Part shown: positions 9,702 through 18,562 of the stretch, piece by piece | How positions within the stretch are numbered: the stretch's first letter is position 1 | How the letters are laid out: every line of letters begins with the position of its first letter | DNA from: Hyphomonadaceae bacterium ML37 | GTDB lineage: Bacteria > Pseudomonadota > Alphaproteobacteria > Caulobacterales > Maricaulaceae | Length of the DNA stretch: 64,000 bases | Assembly (NCBI GenBank): GCA_027627685.1 | Contig: CP091241.1 | Coordinates: 1,292,347 to 1,356,346, forward strand | Reading direction: 5' to 3' | Translations under genes and position numbers: made by a program | Notes under the pieces: model-generated | Told to the model about the DNA's origin: nothing | Databases searched by the model: none | The model's input: the letters and a program-made list of their open reading frames with translations, nothing else

Positions 9702-10766
9702 ATGAAACTCTCCGATTTCGATTTCCACCTGCCCGAAGACCTGATCGCCCTGCGTCCGGCGCGGCCGCGTGATGCTGCGCGCCTGCTGCATGTGCGCGCG
9801 GGTCAGGGGCCCGAAGATCTGGGCGTGCTGGACCTGCCGGACTTGCTGCAGCCGGGCGATCTGATGGTGTTCAACGACACCCGCGTCCTGCCCGCCGCCC
9901 TCACGGGCATTCGCCCGGCGCGCGCCCATGGCGGGGGCGGGCCGGCGAGCATCGAGATCAATCTGCATCACCGCGATGGGCCGGATGTCTGGCGCGCCTT
10001 CGCGCGTCCGGCCAAGCGCCTGAAGCTCGGCGACCGGCTGGATTTTGCTGGCGGGCTCATCGCTGAGGTGAGCTGGAAAGGCGAGGGCGGGGAGGCGGCG
10101 CTGCGCTTTGACCGCGCGGGCGCCGCGCTGGATGCGGCCATAGACGCCGCCGGCGCCCCGCCTTTGCCGCCCTACATCGCGTCCAAGCGCGCCGCCGATG
10201 AGGCCGACCGCAGCGATTACCAGACGCTCTACGCCGCGCCGGACAAGACCGGATCGGTGGCGGCGCCTACGGCGGGGCTGCATTTCACCGAGCGCCTGTT
10301 CGCGGCGCTGGATGCGCGCGGCGTGCGCCGGACGCAAGTCACGCTGCATGTGGGGGCCGGCACCTTCCTGCCGGTGAAGACTGAAAATCTGGCCGAGCAC
10401 CGCATGCATGGCGAATGGTTTGAGGTGAGTGAGGCGGCGGCAGACGCTATCAATACCGCGAAGGCTGAAGGCGCGCGCATTATCGCGGTGGGCACCACCG
10501 CCCTGCGCACGCTGGAAAGCGCGGCCGATCAGGATGGCCGTATCAGCGCAGGATCGCGTGAGACCGACATCTTCATCACGCCGGGTTATGACTTCCGCGT
10601 CGTGGACGGGCTGATGACCAATTTCCACCTGCCCAAATCGACGCTGTTCATGCTGGTCAGCGCGCTGGCGGGGCTGGACGTGATGCAAGGCGCTTACGCC
10701 CACGCGATCCGTGAGCGCTATCGCTTCTTTTCCTATGGCGATTCCAGCCTGATCTGGCGGGCCTAG
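9702..10766 (+). CDS. queA: S-adenosylmethionine:tRNA ribosyltransferase-isomerase
   Basis: QueA builds the cyclopentene ring of epoxyqueuosine on tRNA using the ribosyl part of SAM. The protein has 354 residues. Recognisable blocks are the N-terminal [52 protein letters not shown] and the C-terminal [18 protein letters not shown] chose the ATG at 9702 because the family starts at MKLSDFDF; the frame is open upstream only through repeat sequence. A tgt gene often follows queA but does not here: the next gene is convergent and the two stop codons overlap. Confidence 0.95.
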   Translation: MKLSDFDFHLPEDLIALRPARPRDAARLLHVRAGQGPEDLGVLDLPDLLQPGDLMVFNDTRVLPAALTGIRPARAHGGGGPASIEINLHHRDGPDVWRAFARPAKRLKLGDRLDFAGGLIAEVSWKGEGGEAALRFDRAGAALDAAIDAAGAPPLPPYIASKRAADEADRSDYQTLYAAPDKTGSVAAPTAGLHFTERLFAALDARGVRRTQVTLHVGAGTFLPVKTENLAEHRMHGEWFEVSEAAADAINTAKAEGARIIAVGTTALRTLESAADQDGRISAGSRETDIFITPGYDFRVVDGLMTNFHLPKSTLFMLVSALAGLDVMQGAYAHAIRERYRFFSYGDSSLIWRA

Positions 10767-10984
10767 TTGCGGCGGCGGTCGCGGTCGCGCTCACGCTCTT
10801 CTTCTTCGTCCTCATCCTTGCCGTCCGGCGTGACCAGATTGACCGTGCCTTCGGCCACATCGCCTGCGACGCGCACGGTGCCCACCGCAGCGCCCACGGC
10901 GAGGTCGGCAGCAGCGACGGCGATGCAGCCCGAGGTCAGGCAGGGTGCGGCCAGCACGGCGGCAAGAAGCATGAAACGCGGCAT
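10763..10984 (-). CDS. Small lipoprotein with charged tail
   Basis: A 73-residue product with a signal peptide ending in the lipobox LTSGC (Cys20), then a glycine/alanine/valine-rich hydrophobic stretch (residues 21-48). The tail is made almost entirely of Asp, Glu and Arg. It is similar in style to small alphaproteobacterial lipoproteins of unknown role. Its stop codon overlaps the queA stop by the shared CTAG. No enzymatic motif is visible and I cannot assign a function. Confidence 0.7.
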   Translation of the reverse strand: MPRFMLLAAVLAAPCLTSGCIAVAAADLAVGAAVGTVRVAGDVAEGTVNLVTPDGKDEDEEEERERDRDRRRN

Positions 10985-11009
10985 GAGGCGGCCCCTATGG
11001 CTAAAGCAG

Positions 11010-11042
11010 TGACGGGCGGCGCAGAGTGAGCGCCGCCCGTCA
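11010..11042 (-). terminator. Terminator-like hairpin after the pirin gene
   Basis: A perfect 13-bp stem (11010-11022 with 11030-11042) with a 7-base loop lies just downstream of the leftward pirin gene. Only a weak T-rich stretch follows on that strand. Confidence 0.55.
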
Positions 11043-11070
11043 TGCTTAACGGCTGGATATGAAGGCGGGC

Positions 11071-11766
11071 TTACCGGCTGTCGACCAGTACGACTTCGGC
11101 TTCATCGAGTGCTTCCACTTCGATGCGCGCCACATCCTTGATGGCGGCGCCGTCGCGCGGGTTCACGTCCACGCCATTGACCCGGATGCGGCCCTTGGCC
11201 GGCGCCAGATAGGCGTGGCGGCCCGGCTCCAGCTCATAAACGGCGCGTGCGCCGGGCTGCAGCGTGGCGCCCAGAACCCGCGCATCAGCGCGGATGGGCA
11301 GGGCGTCATCACCCTTGCGGCCAGAGGCGAGGATCGCGAACTGGCCGTCGCGCGTGTCCTTCGGGAATTCGCGCGCATTCCAGTAGGGCTCGCCGCCTTT
11401 TTCATCGGGCAGGATCCAGATCTGGAAAATGCGGGTGGGCTCGTTTTCCAGATTGAACTCCGCGTGGCGGATGCCCGACCCCGCGCTCATCACCTGCACA
11501 TCGCCCGCCACGGTGCGGCCCTTATTGCCAAGGGAGTCCTCGTGGCTGATGGCGCCGTCGCGCACATAGGTGATGATCTCCATGTCCGCATGGGGATGTG
11601 GCGGGAAGCCCGAACGCGGCGCGATCGCGTCGTCATTCCAGACCCGCAGCGCGCCCCAGCCCATGCGGGCCGGGTCGTAATGGGACCCGAAGGAAAAGTG
11701 GTGGCTGGCTTTGAGCCAGCCATGGTCAGCCTTGCCGAGGGTGTCAAACGGTCTCACGTCAATCAT
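11071..11766 (-). CDS. Pirin family protein (YhhW/quercetinase-like bicupin)
   Basis: Pirins are two-domain cupins that bind a metal. Some act as quercetin 2,3-dioxygenases and others as redox-sensing co-regulators. The 231-residue product shows the cupin metal site HPHADMEIITYV near residue 57, DSLGNKG, the SAGSGIRHAEFN second metal segment and a divergent C-terminal cupin. I chose the second ATG (11766) because GGAGG sits five bases upstream of it; an ATG four codons earlier lacks such a site. It is a single gene followed by a hairpin. The true substrate cannot be told from sequence. Confidence 0.88.
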   Translation of the reverse strand: MIDVRPFDTLGKADHGWLKASHHFSFGSHYDPARMGWGALRVWNDDAIAPRSGFPPHPHADMEIITYVRDGAISHEDSLGNKGRTVAGDVQVMSAGSGIRHAEFNLENEPTRIFQIWILPDEKGGEPYWNAREFPKDTRDGQFAILASGRKGDDALPIRADARVLGATLQPGARAVYELEPGRHAYLAPAKGRIRVNGVDVNPRDGAAIKDVARIEVEALDEAEVVLVDSR

Positions 11767-11891
11767 GACGGCCTCCATCGTGTGTTGCGGCGCGCAGGCG
11801 CGCGCGCCTGTTGACAGCCCAGATAGGCATGAAGGGCCGCGCCATTGAGACGGCTCGCGGATGCAGTCTTTTGCCGGGCCGGAAAGACCGC

Positions 11892-12338
11892 TCAGGCGAC
11901 GCGTTGCTCCTTGATCAGCGTGCGCTGATACAGCTCGTCATCGCGGAACCAGTGCCAGGTGCGTCCACGCTTGTTTGAGCAGGCGCTGAGCTGGATCATC
12001 TCGTAGAGATATTCGCCGGGCATGTCCTTGCGGCTCCAGGTCAGGCACACCGTGCGCGCATCAATCTCCCAGGCGCAGCCCTCAATCCGCTCGGTATCCC
12101 ACCAGATGCGCCCCTCGGCATAGGTGGCGGGGAAGACATGGGTTTCCTCGCGCCCATCGTCCCAGGAATATCGATTGGTCTGGTGGTAATCCCACGGACC
12201 CTCGTCCGGGAACTGGCAGACCAGGTGGGAGCGGTGCGCGTCGATCAGCGTGCCGGCGGCGTCGACATGGGAATACACGCCGCGCCATTCACCGGCGTGT
12301 CGGGCCAGCACCGGCATGCGCCATTTGATCAGTTTCAT
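11892..12338 (-). CDS. DUF3598-like protein of unknown function
   Basis: A 148-residue soluble protein without signal peptide. It is rich in aromatic residues: HAGEWRGVYSHVD near the start, CQFPDEGPWDYHQTNRYSWDDGR in the middle and RTWHWFRDDELYQRTLI at the end. This spacing resembles DUF3598-type calycin-like proteins, but I rely on memory of the pattern. I chose ATG 12338 because GAGGA lies upstream and the protein then starts MKLIKWRMPVL; the frame is open a further 25 codons. It stands alone between the pirin gene and the divergent crotonase gene. Confidence 0.72.
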   Translation of the reverse strand: MKLIKWRMPVLARHAGEWRGVYSHVDAAGTLIDAHRSHLVCQFPDEGPWDYHQTNRYSWDDGREETHVFPATYAEGRIWWDTERIEGCAWEIDARTVCLTWSRKDMPGEYLYEMIQLSACSNKRGRTWHWFRDDELYQRTLIKEQRVA

Positions 12339-12459
12339 TGCACGCGTCCTCGGGTCAGAGTTGGGGCTTGAATGGCGCCGCCTGAGTTGACGCCATTGGT
12401 CCGGACAAATCATAAGGCGATGTCAGCCCGCGCCCAGCCCTGTTTGAAGGAGGAACTGC

Positions 12460-13242
12460 ATGAGCCGCGACCCGGTTTATCTCCAACGTGAGGGATGCAC
12501 GGCGCATCTGGTCCTCAACCGGCCGGAGAAGCGCAACGCCCTCAATGGCGCCATGTGGTCGGCGATCCCGGGCTTGCTTAGCGCCGCCGCCGCCGATGAC
12601 GGCGTGCGGGTGCTGGTGTTGCGCGGGGCAGGGGGCGCGTTCGCGGCGGGCGCGGATATTTCCGAGTTCGAACAGGTCTACGCCACCCCCGACAGCGCGG
12701 CGGCCTATTCACGCTCCATCGCCGAGGCGCTGGACGCGCTGGCGGCGTTCGCGAAGCCGACGCTCGCCATGATTGACGGCGCGTGTGTGGGTGGCGGTTG
12801 TGGCCTCGCGCTGGCCTGCGACCTGCGCTTCGCGGCGCAGGGGTCGAAATTCGGTATCACGCCGGGCAAGCTCGGGCTCGCCTATACGCTCAACGATACG
12901 CGCCGCCTGATTGATGCGGTGGGGGTGAGCGCGGCCAAGGACATATTGTTCACCGGGCGCATTCTGGAGGCGGACGAGGCGCTGGCCCTAGGCCTGATCG
13001 ACCGGCTGGTAACGCGGGAGGCCCTGGCGGAGGCGGTGGAGGGGTTCGCCGGGGCGGTGGCCAAGACCTCCGCCCAATCGGCGCGCGTCACCAAGCAAAT
13101 CATCGCCCGCATCCAGGCCGGTCAGGCCAGCGACGACGCCGCCACGCGCGAGCTGTTCCTGAAAGCCTTCCAGAGCGCGGATTTTCAGGAAGGCTATAGC
13201 GCCTTCCTTGAAAAGCGTGCGCCGAAATTCACGCTGGAATAG
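12460..13242 (+). CDS. Enoyl-CoA hydratase/isomerase (crotonase) family protein
   Basis: Crotonase-fold enzymes stabilise enolates of acyl-CoA thioesters. The 260-residue protein has NRPEKRNALN, the first oxyanion loop (AAGADISEF), and the second oxyanion-hole block GACVGGGCGLALACDLRFA. The place of the first catalytic Glu of classical hydratases reads TPGKLGLAYTLNDTRRL, without that Glu. A well-populated crotonase subgroup shares this change, so the reaction may not be simple hydration. A strong AAGGAGG ribosome-binding site precedes the ATG. It converges with the TRAP operon, 15 bases away. Confidence 0.87.
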   Translation: MSRDPVYLQREGCTAHLVLNRPEKRNALNGAMWSAIPGLLSAAAADDGVRVLVLRGAGGAFAAGADISEFEQVYATPDSAAAYSRSIAEALDALAAFAKPTLAMIDGACVGGGCGLALACDLRFAAQGSKFGITPGKLGLAYTLNDTRRLIDAVGVSAAKDILFTGRILEADEALALGLIDRLVTREALAEAVEGFAGAVAKTSAQSARVTKQIIARIQAGQASDDAATRELFLKAFQSADFQEGYSAFLEKRAPKFTLE

Positions 13243-13257
13243 CGCGGCCGGTCCCTG

Positions 13258-14517
13258 TCACCTGACGAAGTAAAGCGCGATCTCCGGCACGAAGGCGACC
13301 ACGCTCAGCACGAGCAGCATGAGCCCGATAAAGGGCAGCACCGCCCTGGTCACCGTCCAGAAGCTCTCCTTGAAGGCGGCCATGGCCACAATCAGATTGA
13401 GGCCGAGCGGCGGGGTCAGATAGCCGATCCCCAGATTGACGATCATGACGATGCCGAAATGCACCGGGTCCACCCCCTGCGCCTCTGCCAGCGGCTGCAG
13501 CAGGGGCGCCAGCACCAGCGTAGCCGAACCCACATCGATCACCATGCCCACGCCCAGCAGCAGCACATTGGCCAGCAGCATGAATTCGGTACGCCCGGAA
13601 ATCATCTCGTTGAGCTCAGCCACCAGCGCCTGGGGCACGCCCTCGGCGGTGAGGAAGACATTGAGCGCAAAGGCAAACGCCAGCACCGGATAGAGCGAGC
13701 CCAGGAGCTTGCCTGATTCCACGGTGACGGCTTTCAGGTCCGCCAGCGACAGGTCGCGGTGCAGCACCACCTCAACCCCCACGGCCAGGATCACGGCGAC
13801 GGCCGCAGCCTCGGTCACCGTGAAGAAGCCGCCATAAATGCCGCCCAGGATCACGATGGGGATGGGAATGGCGAAGAGGGAGCGGCCCAGCGCCCGCACG
13901 AAGCCACTGATGCGCCATGCGCCCTCGCGGCGGCGGAAATTGACGATGAAGGCGTAGAGCGCGAACACCGCCACCATGACCAGCGCCGGGCCGATGCCGG
14001 CCAGGAACAGCTTCGCGATCGAGGTCTGGGTGATGTAGCCGTACAGGATGAGCGGGATGGAGGGCGGGATGATGATGCCCAGCACGCCGCCCGAACACAG
14101 CATGCCGATGGAGAAGCTTTTCGAATAGCCCGCCTCGGTCAGCGCCTTGTACATAATGCCGCCGACGGCCAGCAGCGTCACCGCCGCCGAGCCGGAGATG
14201 GCCGCGAAGCCCGCGCACGACAGCACCGCCGCCAGCGCCAGACCGCCGGGGATCGGCCGCGTGATCTCGCGCATCAGATCAATGATGCGTTCGGCGATGG
14301 AGCCCTTGGACATCACCGCGCCGGCCAGCACAAACAGGGGAATGGCCAGCAGCACTTCCTGGTTCACCGCAAACCAGACGTCATAGACGGCGTATTCGGG
14401 CCGTCCGTCATTGAACACCGAGTAGACAAACAGGGTCGCGCACCCGAGCAGCACCAGCACCGGCTGGCGCAGCACCATCAGGACGACGATCAGTCCGACC
14501 AGCAGCCACATTTCCAT
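13258..14517 (-). CDS. dctM: TRAP transporter large membrane subunit
   Basis: DctM-type subunits form the elevator domain of tripartite Na+-coupled transporters for organic acids. The 419-residue protein is almost wholly hydrophobic, with about 12 membrane segments including helical hairpins. It carries family segments such as AIPLFVLAGAVM, FAAISGSAAVTLLAVG and GVLGIIIPPSIPLILYG. Its start overlaps the dctQ stop by one base. Gene order P-Q-M in transcription is standard for TRAP operons. The substrate is not visible from this subunit. Confidence 0.93.
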   Translation of the reverse strand: MEMWLLVGLIVVLMVLRQPVLVLLGCATLFVYSVFNDGRPEYAVYDVWFAVNQEVLLAIPLFVLAGAVMSKGSIAERIIDLMREITRPIPGGLALAAVLSCAGFAAISGSAAVTLLAVGGIMYKALTEAGYSKSFSIGMLCSGGVLGIIIPPSIPLILYGYITQTSIAKLFLAGIGPALVMVAVFALYAFIVNFRRREGAWRISGFVRALGRSLFAIPIPIVILGGIYGGFFTVTEAAAVAVILAVGVEVVLHRDLSLADLKAVTVESGKLLGSLYPVLAFAFALNVFLTAEGVPQALVAELNEMISGRTEFMLLANVLLLGVGMVIDVGSATLVLAPLLQPLAEAQGVDPVHFGIVMIVNLGIGYLTPPLGLNLIVAMAAFKESFWTVTRAVLPFIGLMLLVLSVVAFVPEIALYFVR

Positions 14518-15056
14518 CAGCGCGCGTCCCCGTCCGGCAGGTCCACGGCGTCGGAGGCCACGTCCTTGATCTCTTCGATAAACTCGTTCGGCTTCAGGCC
14601 CGGGTCGAGGGCGTAGGCCGCGAAGCGGATGAAATTGGTGATGAAGGCGCCGGCGATCATCACCTGCAGCGTCCAGATCGGCAGGCGCAGGATTTCGGTG
14701 CGGTCGCTCAGGATCATGCTTTCGACGACCATCCAGATGGCGAGGCCGGCGAACACCGCGAAGAAGGCCGCCGTCACGGCGCTGACGAGGCGGTCCAGAA
14801 CCGGTTCAAAGGATTTCGGAATCAGGAAGTCGAACAGGCGCGGGCGCAAGTGCGCCCCGGTGTCGGTGGCGACGCCGATGCCGAACATGGCCACGGCGAC
14901 CATGCCGATCACGGCGATCTCCGTGGCGCCAATGAGGCCGGTGAGGAACACGCGGCGCGAGATGACATCGGCCAGCAGGGCCAGCGCCATCAGCGCGAAG
15001 GCGGCGATGGTCAGCCAGCGCTCGGCGGCGCCGATGACGTTCAACAACGCTCTCAT
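14517..15056 (-). CDS. dctQ: TRAP transporter small membrane subunit
   Basis: A DctQ-type four-helix membrane protein that docks with DctM and receives the periplasmic binding protein. The 179-residue product has four hydrophobic segments, the family's VISRRVF after the first helix, and a GATEIAVIGMVAVAMFG block in the second. It overlaps dctP by four bases and dctM by one, so the three subunits are translationally coupled. Confidence 0.9.
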   Translation of the reverse strand: MRALLNVIGAAERWLTIAAFALMALALLADVISRRVFLTGLIGATEIAVIGMVAVAMFGIGVATDTGAHLRPRLFDFLIPKSFEPVLDRLVSAVTAAFFAVFAGLAIWMVVESMILSDRTEILRLPIWTLQVMIAGAFITNFIRFAAYALDPGLKPNEFIEEIKDVASDAVDLPDGDAR

Positions 15057-16153
15057 GCCGGGTCCTCCGGCTGTGCTGTATCGGCGGTGCGCTGCGCGAA
15101 CGCGGCCTTGCCGGCCATAATCTGATCAGCGAAGTCGCGCGCCCGCCCGCCAATGGAATTGATGAGGCGGTCCAGCACATTGCCGGTCACCGCGCGCCAG
15201 GCGGCGCGGTCGTCGTCGGACAGTTCATGGATATTGATCGGCGCGCCGCTGGTGGTGCGGATCTCGCGCACCACCTGGCCGTCCGGCCCGCGCTGGGCGC
15301 CGTCACGCATCCAGCCGACCACCAGATCATCCAACACCCGCACGCCCGCCCGCGCCGAGGCCGGACTGCCCCAGGCCGTGTCGATGGTGGCGCGCTGGCT
15401 GTCGCTGGCGGTCTCGTACCAGGGCTTGTTCAGGATGATCGCGCCGGTGTCGTAGGAATGGCGCGTCAGGGTGAAATGCTCGGCCAGATCCAGCGTGGAG
15501 AAGAAATGGAACACCGCGCTGGACAGCCCGCCCTGGACCAGGCCGGTCTGCAGGGCCGGGATCACATCGGCGATGCCCAGCGGGATCGCGTCCATGCCGG
15601 CGGCTTCGCAGAAATAGCGCGCCGCCGCGTTGGGGCTGGTGCGCATGCGCAGGCCCGCCGCCATGTCGGGATGGGTCAGGGGCCGGTTGGCGAAGACATG
15701 GGTCCAGCCCACCTCCACCCACTGCAGCAGCCGCAGATTCTGCGCCCGCGCCAGCTCGTCGGAAATGTCGAACAGGTATTCGTCATAGACAAAATCCACC
15801 TCGGCCTGGCTGTCGAACAGATAGGGAGCCATGGCGATGGTGAGTTCGGGGATGGAGGAGGACAGGCCCTGCAGGCTCATGCCGCCCACATGGGCGCGGC
15901 CGCGGCGCAGATCGTGGAGCATGCGCTCCTCGTCGCCGAGCTCCGCCTTGGTGAAATACTCGAAATTCAGCGACGGGTTGGCGGCGATATTGGCTTCGAA
16001 ATTGGCCCATTGCGCGTCCCAGGGCGTACGGGGCGGCGCCTGCGCCACGGCGCGGCCATAGAGTCGTTCGGGATCGCGCCGGTCGCCGCAGGCGGCGATC
16101 CACGGCGCAGCGCCCGCCGCTCCGGCCAGGGCCATGAATTGTCTGCGGCGCAT
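15053..16153 (-). CDS. dctP: TRAP transporter periplasmic substrate-binding protein
   Basis: This DctP-family protein delivers substrate to DctQM. The 366-residue product starts with RRRQFMALAGAAGAAPWIAAC, a Tat-like twin-arginine signal with a cysteine at its end, so export through Tat and perhaps lipidation are likely. The body has the family fold, including LQGLSSSIPELTIAMAPYLF and GLRMRTSPNAAARYFCEAAGMDAIPL, where the conserved Arg binds the substrate carboxylate. I chose ATG 16153 because AGGAGG lies upstream and it opens the signal peptide; the frame runs 34 codons further. The operon is divergent from a flavin amine oxidase gene, which suggests uptake of an amine or its product acid. 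Confidence 0.9.
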   Translation of the reverse strand: MRRRQFMALAGAAGAAPWIAACGDRRDPERLYGRAVAQAPPRTPWDAQWANFEANIAANPSLNFEYFTKAELGDEERMLHDLRRGRAHVGGMSLQGLSSSIPELTIAMAPYLFDSQAEVDFVYDEYLFDISDELARAQNLRLLQWVEVGWTHVFANRPLTHPDMAAGLRMRTSPNAAARYFCEAAGMDAIPLGIADVIPALQTGLVQGGLSSAVFHFFSTLDLAEHFTLTRHSYDTGAIILNKPWYETASDSQRATIDTAWGSPASARAGVRVLDDLVVGWMRDGAQRGPDGQVVREIRTTSGAPINIHELSDDDRAAWRAVTGNVLDRLINSIGGRARDFADQIMAGKAAFAQRTADTAQPEDPA

Positions 16154-16210
16154 CCCCGCTCCCCTCCTGGCGGCCGGGCGCGCTTTTGACTTGCGCTTCG
16201 CTCCGGCTTC

Positions 16211-16226
16211 AAATGGTATAACATTT
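16211..16226. promoter_or_regulatory. Palindromic operator between dctP and the amine oxidase gene
   Basis: AAATGGTATAACATTT is a 16-bp near-perfect palindrome (one mismatched pair) in the 141-base divergent gap. Its TGGT-AT-AACA centre resembles operators of FadR-type GntR regulators. It is AT-rich in a GC-rich region and well placed to control both directions. Confidence 0.55.
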
Positions 16227-16294
16227 AAATTCGCCCCTGATGGCAAGGCGCGCACTGCGCGCCGCCGCCAGGAGCAGGTGCGGGGAGCATAGCG

Positions 16295-17722
16295 ATGAAA
16301 CTGACGCGGCGCAGCGCCTTATCGGGACTTTTGAGTGCAGGGGTCTTCGCGCTGGGCGGCTGCGGGCCGCGCGGCGACCGGGGCCGCAAGGACGCCGATG
16401 TCATCGTCATTGGCGCCGGGCTGTCCGGCCTCCACGCCGCGCTGATGCTTGAGGAGGCGGGGTTGAGCGTCATTGTGCTCGAAGCCTCGGGCCGCATCGG
16501 TGGGCGGCTGATGACGCTGGACCATCTGCCCGGCGCGCCCGAGGCCGGCGGCCAGCAGGTGGGCGCCACCTATGCCCGTTTCCGCGCCCGGGCCGGGGAG
16601 GCGGGACTGGAGTTCGCGGGCTTCCCGCCCAGCCGGTTCGGCGAGGTGCTCAGCGTCAATGGCGCGCTGATCCGCGCCAGCGACTGGGCGGCGTCTGAGC
16701 ATAACGGCCTGCCCGATTCCTGGCGCGCCATCCCGCCGAGCCGCCTGTTCATGGGGCTCGCCGCCCGCGCCAATCCGCTTGAGGACATCTATGCCTGGCG
16801 CGATCCGGGCTCGGCGGCCCATGACATCGCGGCGGCCGAATGGCTCGTCAGCCAGGGCGCCAATGACGAGGCGCTGCGCCTCATGGACACCACCCTGAAC
16901 GGGCGCGATCTGGCGAGCTATTCCATGCTCAATGTCTGGCGCTCGCTGGCGATCTACGAACAGGAGCGTCCGCTGGGCGGGTCGCAGCAAGTGGTCGGCG
17001 GCGCCCAGCGCGTGCCCGAAAGCATGGCCGCGCAGCTGGGACGCGAGGTGCGCCTGAACCAGGCGGTGCGCGCGATCCACGCTGACGAGACCGGCGCGCG
17101 CGTGCGTCTCAGCGACGGAGCGGAGCTGCGCGCGGACTTTGCCGTATGCACCATCCCCTTCGCCGCCCTGCGCAACCTTGATCTCGACGCGCCGCTCGAC
17201 CCGGTCACCCGCGAGGCGGTGGAGGAGATGGCCTACACTCCCATCGTGCAGCTGCATCTGGAGGCGGAACACAGCTGGTGGGAGGATGACGGGCTGGCGC
17301 CGGACATGTGGACGGACTCCCCCCTCAACCGGATTTTCGCCCAGCGCCACGCCGATGGCGCGCCTACGGGCATGCTCACAGCCTGGATTGACGGGCGCGG
17401 CGCGCTGGCCGCCGATGAGCTGGATGACGCGGGCCTGGAGGCGCTGGCGCGGGACACCCTGTCCGCTATCCGCCCGGCCAGCGAAGGCAGGGTGCGGCTG
17501 GCCCATGTGCAGCGCTGGACGGCGTCCAACCCGCTGGCGGGCGGCGCCTACATGCACTGGCGCCCGGGCGAGGCCCACCGCTGGGCCGATGCGCGCCTTC
17601 AGCCGGCGGGGAGGCTCCACTTTGCCGGGGAGCACACCGGCGATCTCCACACCGGCATGGAGGCGGCCATGGAATCGGGCGAACGCGCCGCAATCGCCAT
17701 TCTGGATGCGGCGGGGGTTTAG
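16295..17722 (+). CDS. Tat-exported flavin-dependent amine oxidase (lipoprotein)
   Basis: FAD amine oxidases oxidise amines to imines, giving aldehyde, ammonia and hydrogen peroxide. The 475-residue protein starts with a twin-arginine signal (LTRRSALSG) and a lipobox LGGC (Cys23). The Rossmann motif VIVIGAGLSGLHAALMLEEAGLSVIVLEA begins near residue 37, followed by GRIGGR. The C-terminal FAD block reads LHFAGEHTGDLHTGMEAAMESGERAA. GGGGAG precedes the ATG. It is divergent from dctPQM across a palindrome, so I infer that the enzyme and transporter act on the same nutrient. Which amine is used cannot be told. Confidence 0.9.
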   Translation: MKLTRRSALSGLLSAGVFALGGCGPRGDRGRKDADVIVIGAGLSGLHAALMLEEAGLSVIVLEASGRIGGRLMTLDHLPGAPEAGGQQVGATYARFRARAGEAGLEFAGFPPSRFGEVLSVNGALIRASDWAASEHNGLPDSWRAIPPSRLFMGLAARANPLEDIYAWRDPGSAAHDIAAAEWLVSQGANDEALRLMDTTLNGRDLASYSMLNVWRSLAIYEQERPLGGSQQVVGGAQRVPESMAAQLGREVRLNQAVRAIHADETGARVRLSDGAELRADFAVCTIPFAALRNLDLDAPLDPVTREAVEEMAYTPIVQLHLEAEHSWWEDDGLAPDMWTDSPLNRIFAQRHADGAPTGMLTAWIDGRGALAADELDDAGLEALARDTLSAIRPASEGRVRLAHVQRWTASNPLAGGAYMHWRPGEAHRWADARLQPAGRLHFAGEHTGDLHTGMEAAMESGERAAIAILDAAGV

Positions 17723-17792
17723 GCGGTGCGATTCGCGTCCGGCGCCTTGCCGGGCGAGACTTTCGACGTGAGTAGCTGAGGGAGGCAGGTCC

Positions 17793-18461
17793 ATGATGAT
17801 GAGCTTGATACTGGCTAGCGCCGCATTCGCCGCAGGCGAGATCGAGCGCGAAGGGGCGGCCCTCGCCGCGCTCCTCGACGGGCGCTGGTCCAACGCCGCC
17901 CAGTACGAAGCGGCGGATGAGAGCCTTAAGCGCCCGCCTGCGCCGGGGCATCCCTATGACTGGCTGGATTTGCAGCACGCGCGCTTTGTGCCGGTGGAGA
18001 CGCCCCACATTCCCGGAGACGCGATATATCTCGAATGGCGCTCGGGCGGGCCGGACGGGCCGGTGAGCCGCCAGCGCCTGTGGGTGTTTCACTCCGAAAT
18101 CCGCGAGCATGACAGCCCGCTCACCGGCATGGATTTCTATGCCTTCCGCAATCCCGACGCCTTTGAGGGAAGCACCGGCGAGCATGATTTCACCGATCTC
18201 ACCCTCGATGATCTGATCGGTTATCCAGAAGACTGCCGCCTGACGCCGGTCTCGCGCGAGGATGGCGTGACGGTGCTGGAAGTCGATGAGAGCGCCTGTG
18301 TGATCACGGCGCAATCAGGCCGGCAGATGGGGATCAACGCCCGTATCGAGCTCAGCCTGATGCAGGTCCGCTACAGCGAATCGGGACGCCTCGACGGCGG
18401 CGCCTACGCCTTCAAGGTGCCGGGCGCCGGCGCCTATGAATTTGATCGCCTGCTCGACTAG
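17793..18461 (+). CDS. CpcT/CpeT-like protein, exported
   Basis: The CpcT/CpeT fold is best known from phycobilin lyases but also occurs in bacteria without phycobiliproteins, where its role is unknown. The 222-residue product has a short signal peptide ending in AFA near residue 14. It has the family-like N-terminal LLDGRWSNAAQYEAA, then QRLWVFH and a long segment with paired cysteines in DCRLTP and ACVITA. GGAGG precedes the ATG. I see no pigment genes nearby, so a chromophore role is unlikely. The stop codon lies inside a hairpin. Confidence 0.68.
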   Translation: MMMSLILASAAFAAGEIEREGAALAALLDGRWSNAAQYEAADESLKRPPAPGHPYDWLDLQHARFVPVETPHIPGDAIYLEWRSGGPDGPVSRQRLWVFHSEIREHDSPLTGMDFYAFRNPDAFEGSTGEHDFTDLTLDDLIGYPEDCRLTPVSREDGVTVLEVDESACVITAQSGRQMGINARIELSLMQVRYSESGRLDGGAYAFKVPGAGAYEFDRLLD

Positions 18462-18562
18462 AGCGTGGTCCGACCTGACTGCGTCAGGCCGCACGCTCTA
18501 GCCTTTTGATCTGGAGCGCAATTTATCCGAAAACCGGTACCCACTTTTCGGATTGCGCTCTA
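18458..18562. repeat. Double hairpin repeat filling a convergent gene junction
   Basis: Two adjacent palindromes fill the junction: 18458-18501 (arms CTAGAGCGTG / CACGCTCTAG) and 18512-18562 (arms GGAGCGCAA / TTGCGCTCT, with inner ATCCGAAAA / TTTTCGGAT). They contain the stop codons of both converging genes. The GCGCTCTAG/CCGAAAACCGGT pattern is a common alphaproteobacterial intergenic repeat and probably works as a two-way terminator. Confidence 0.75.
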
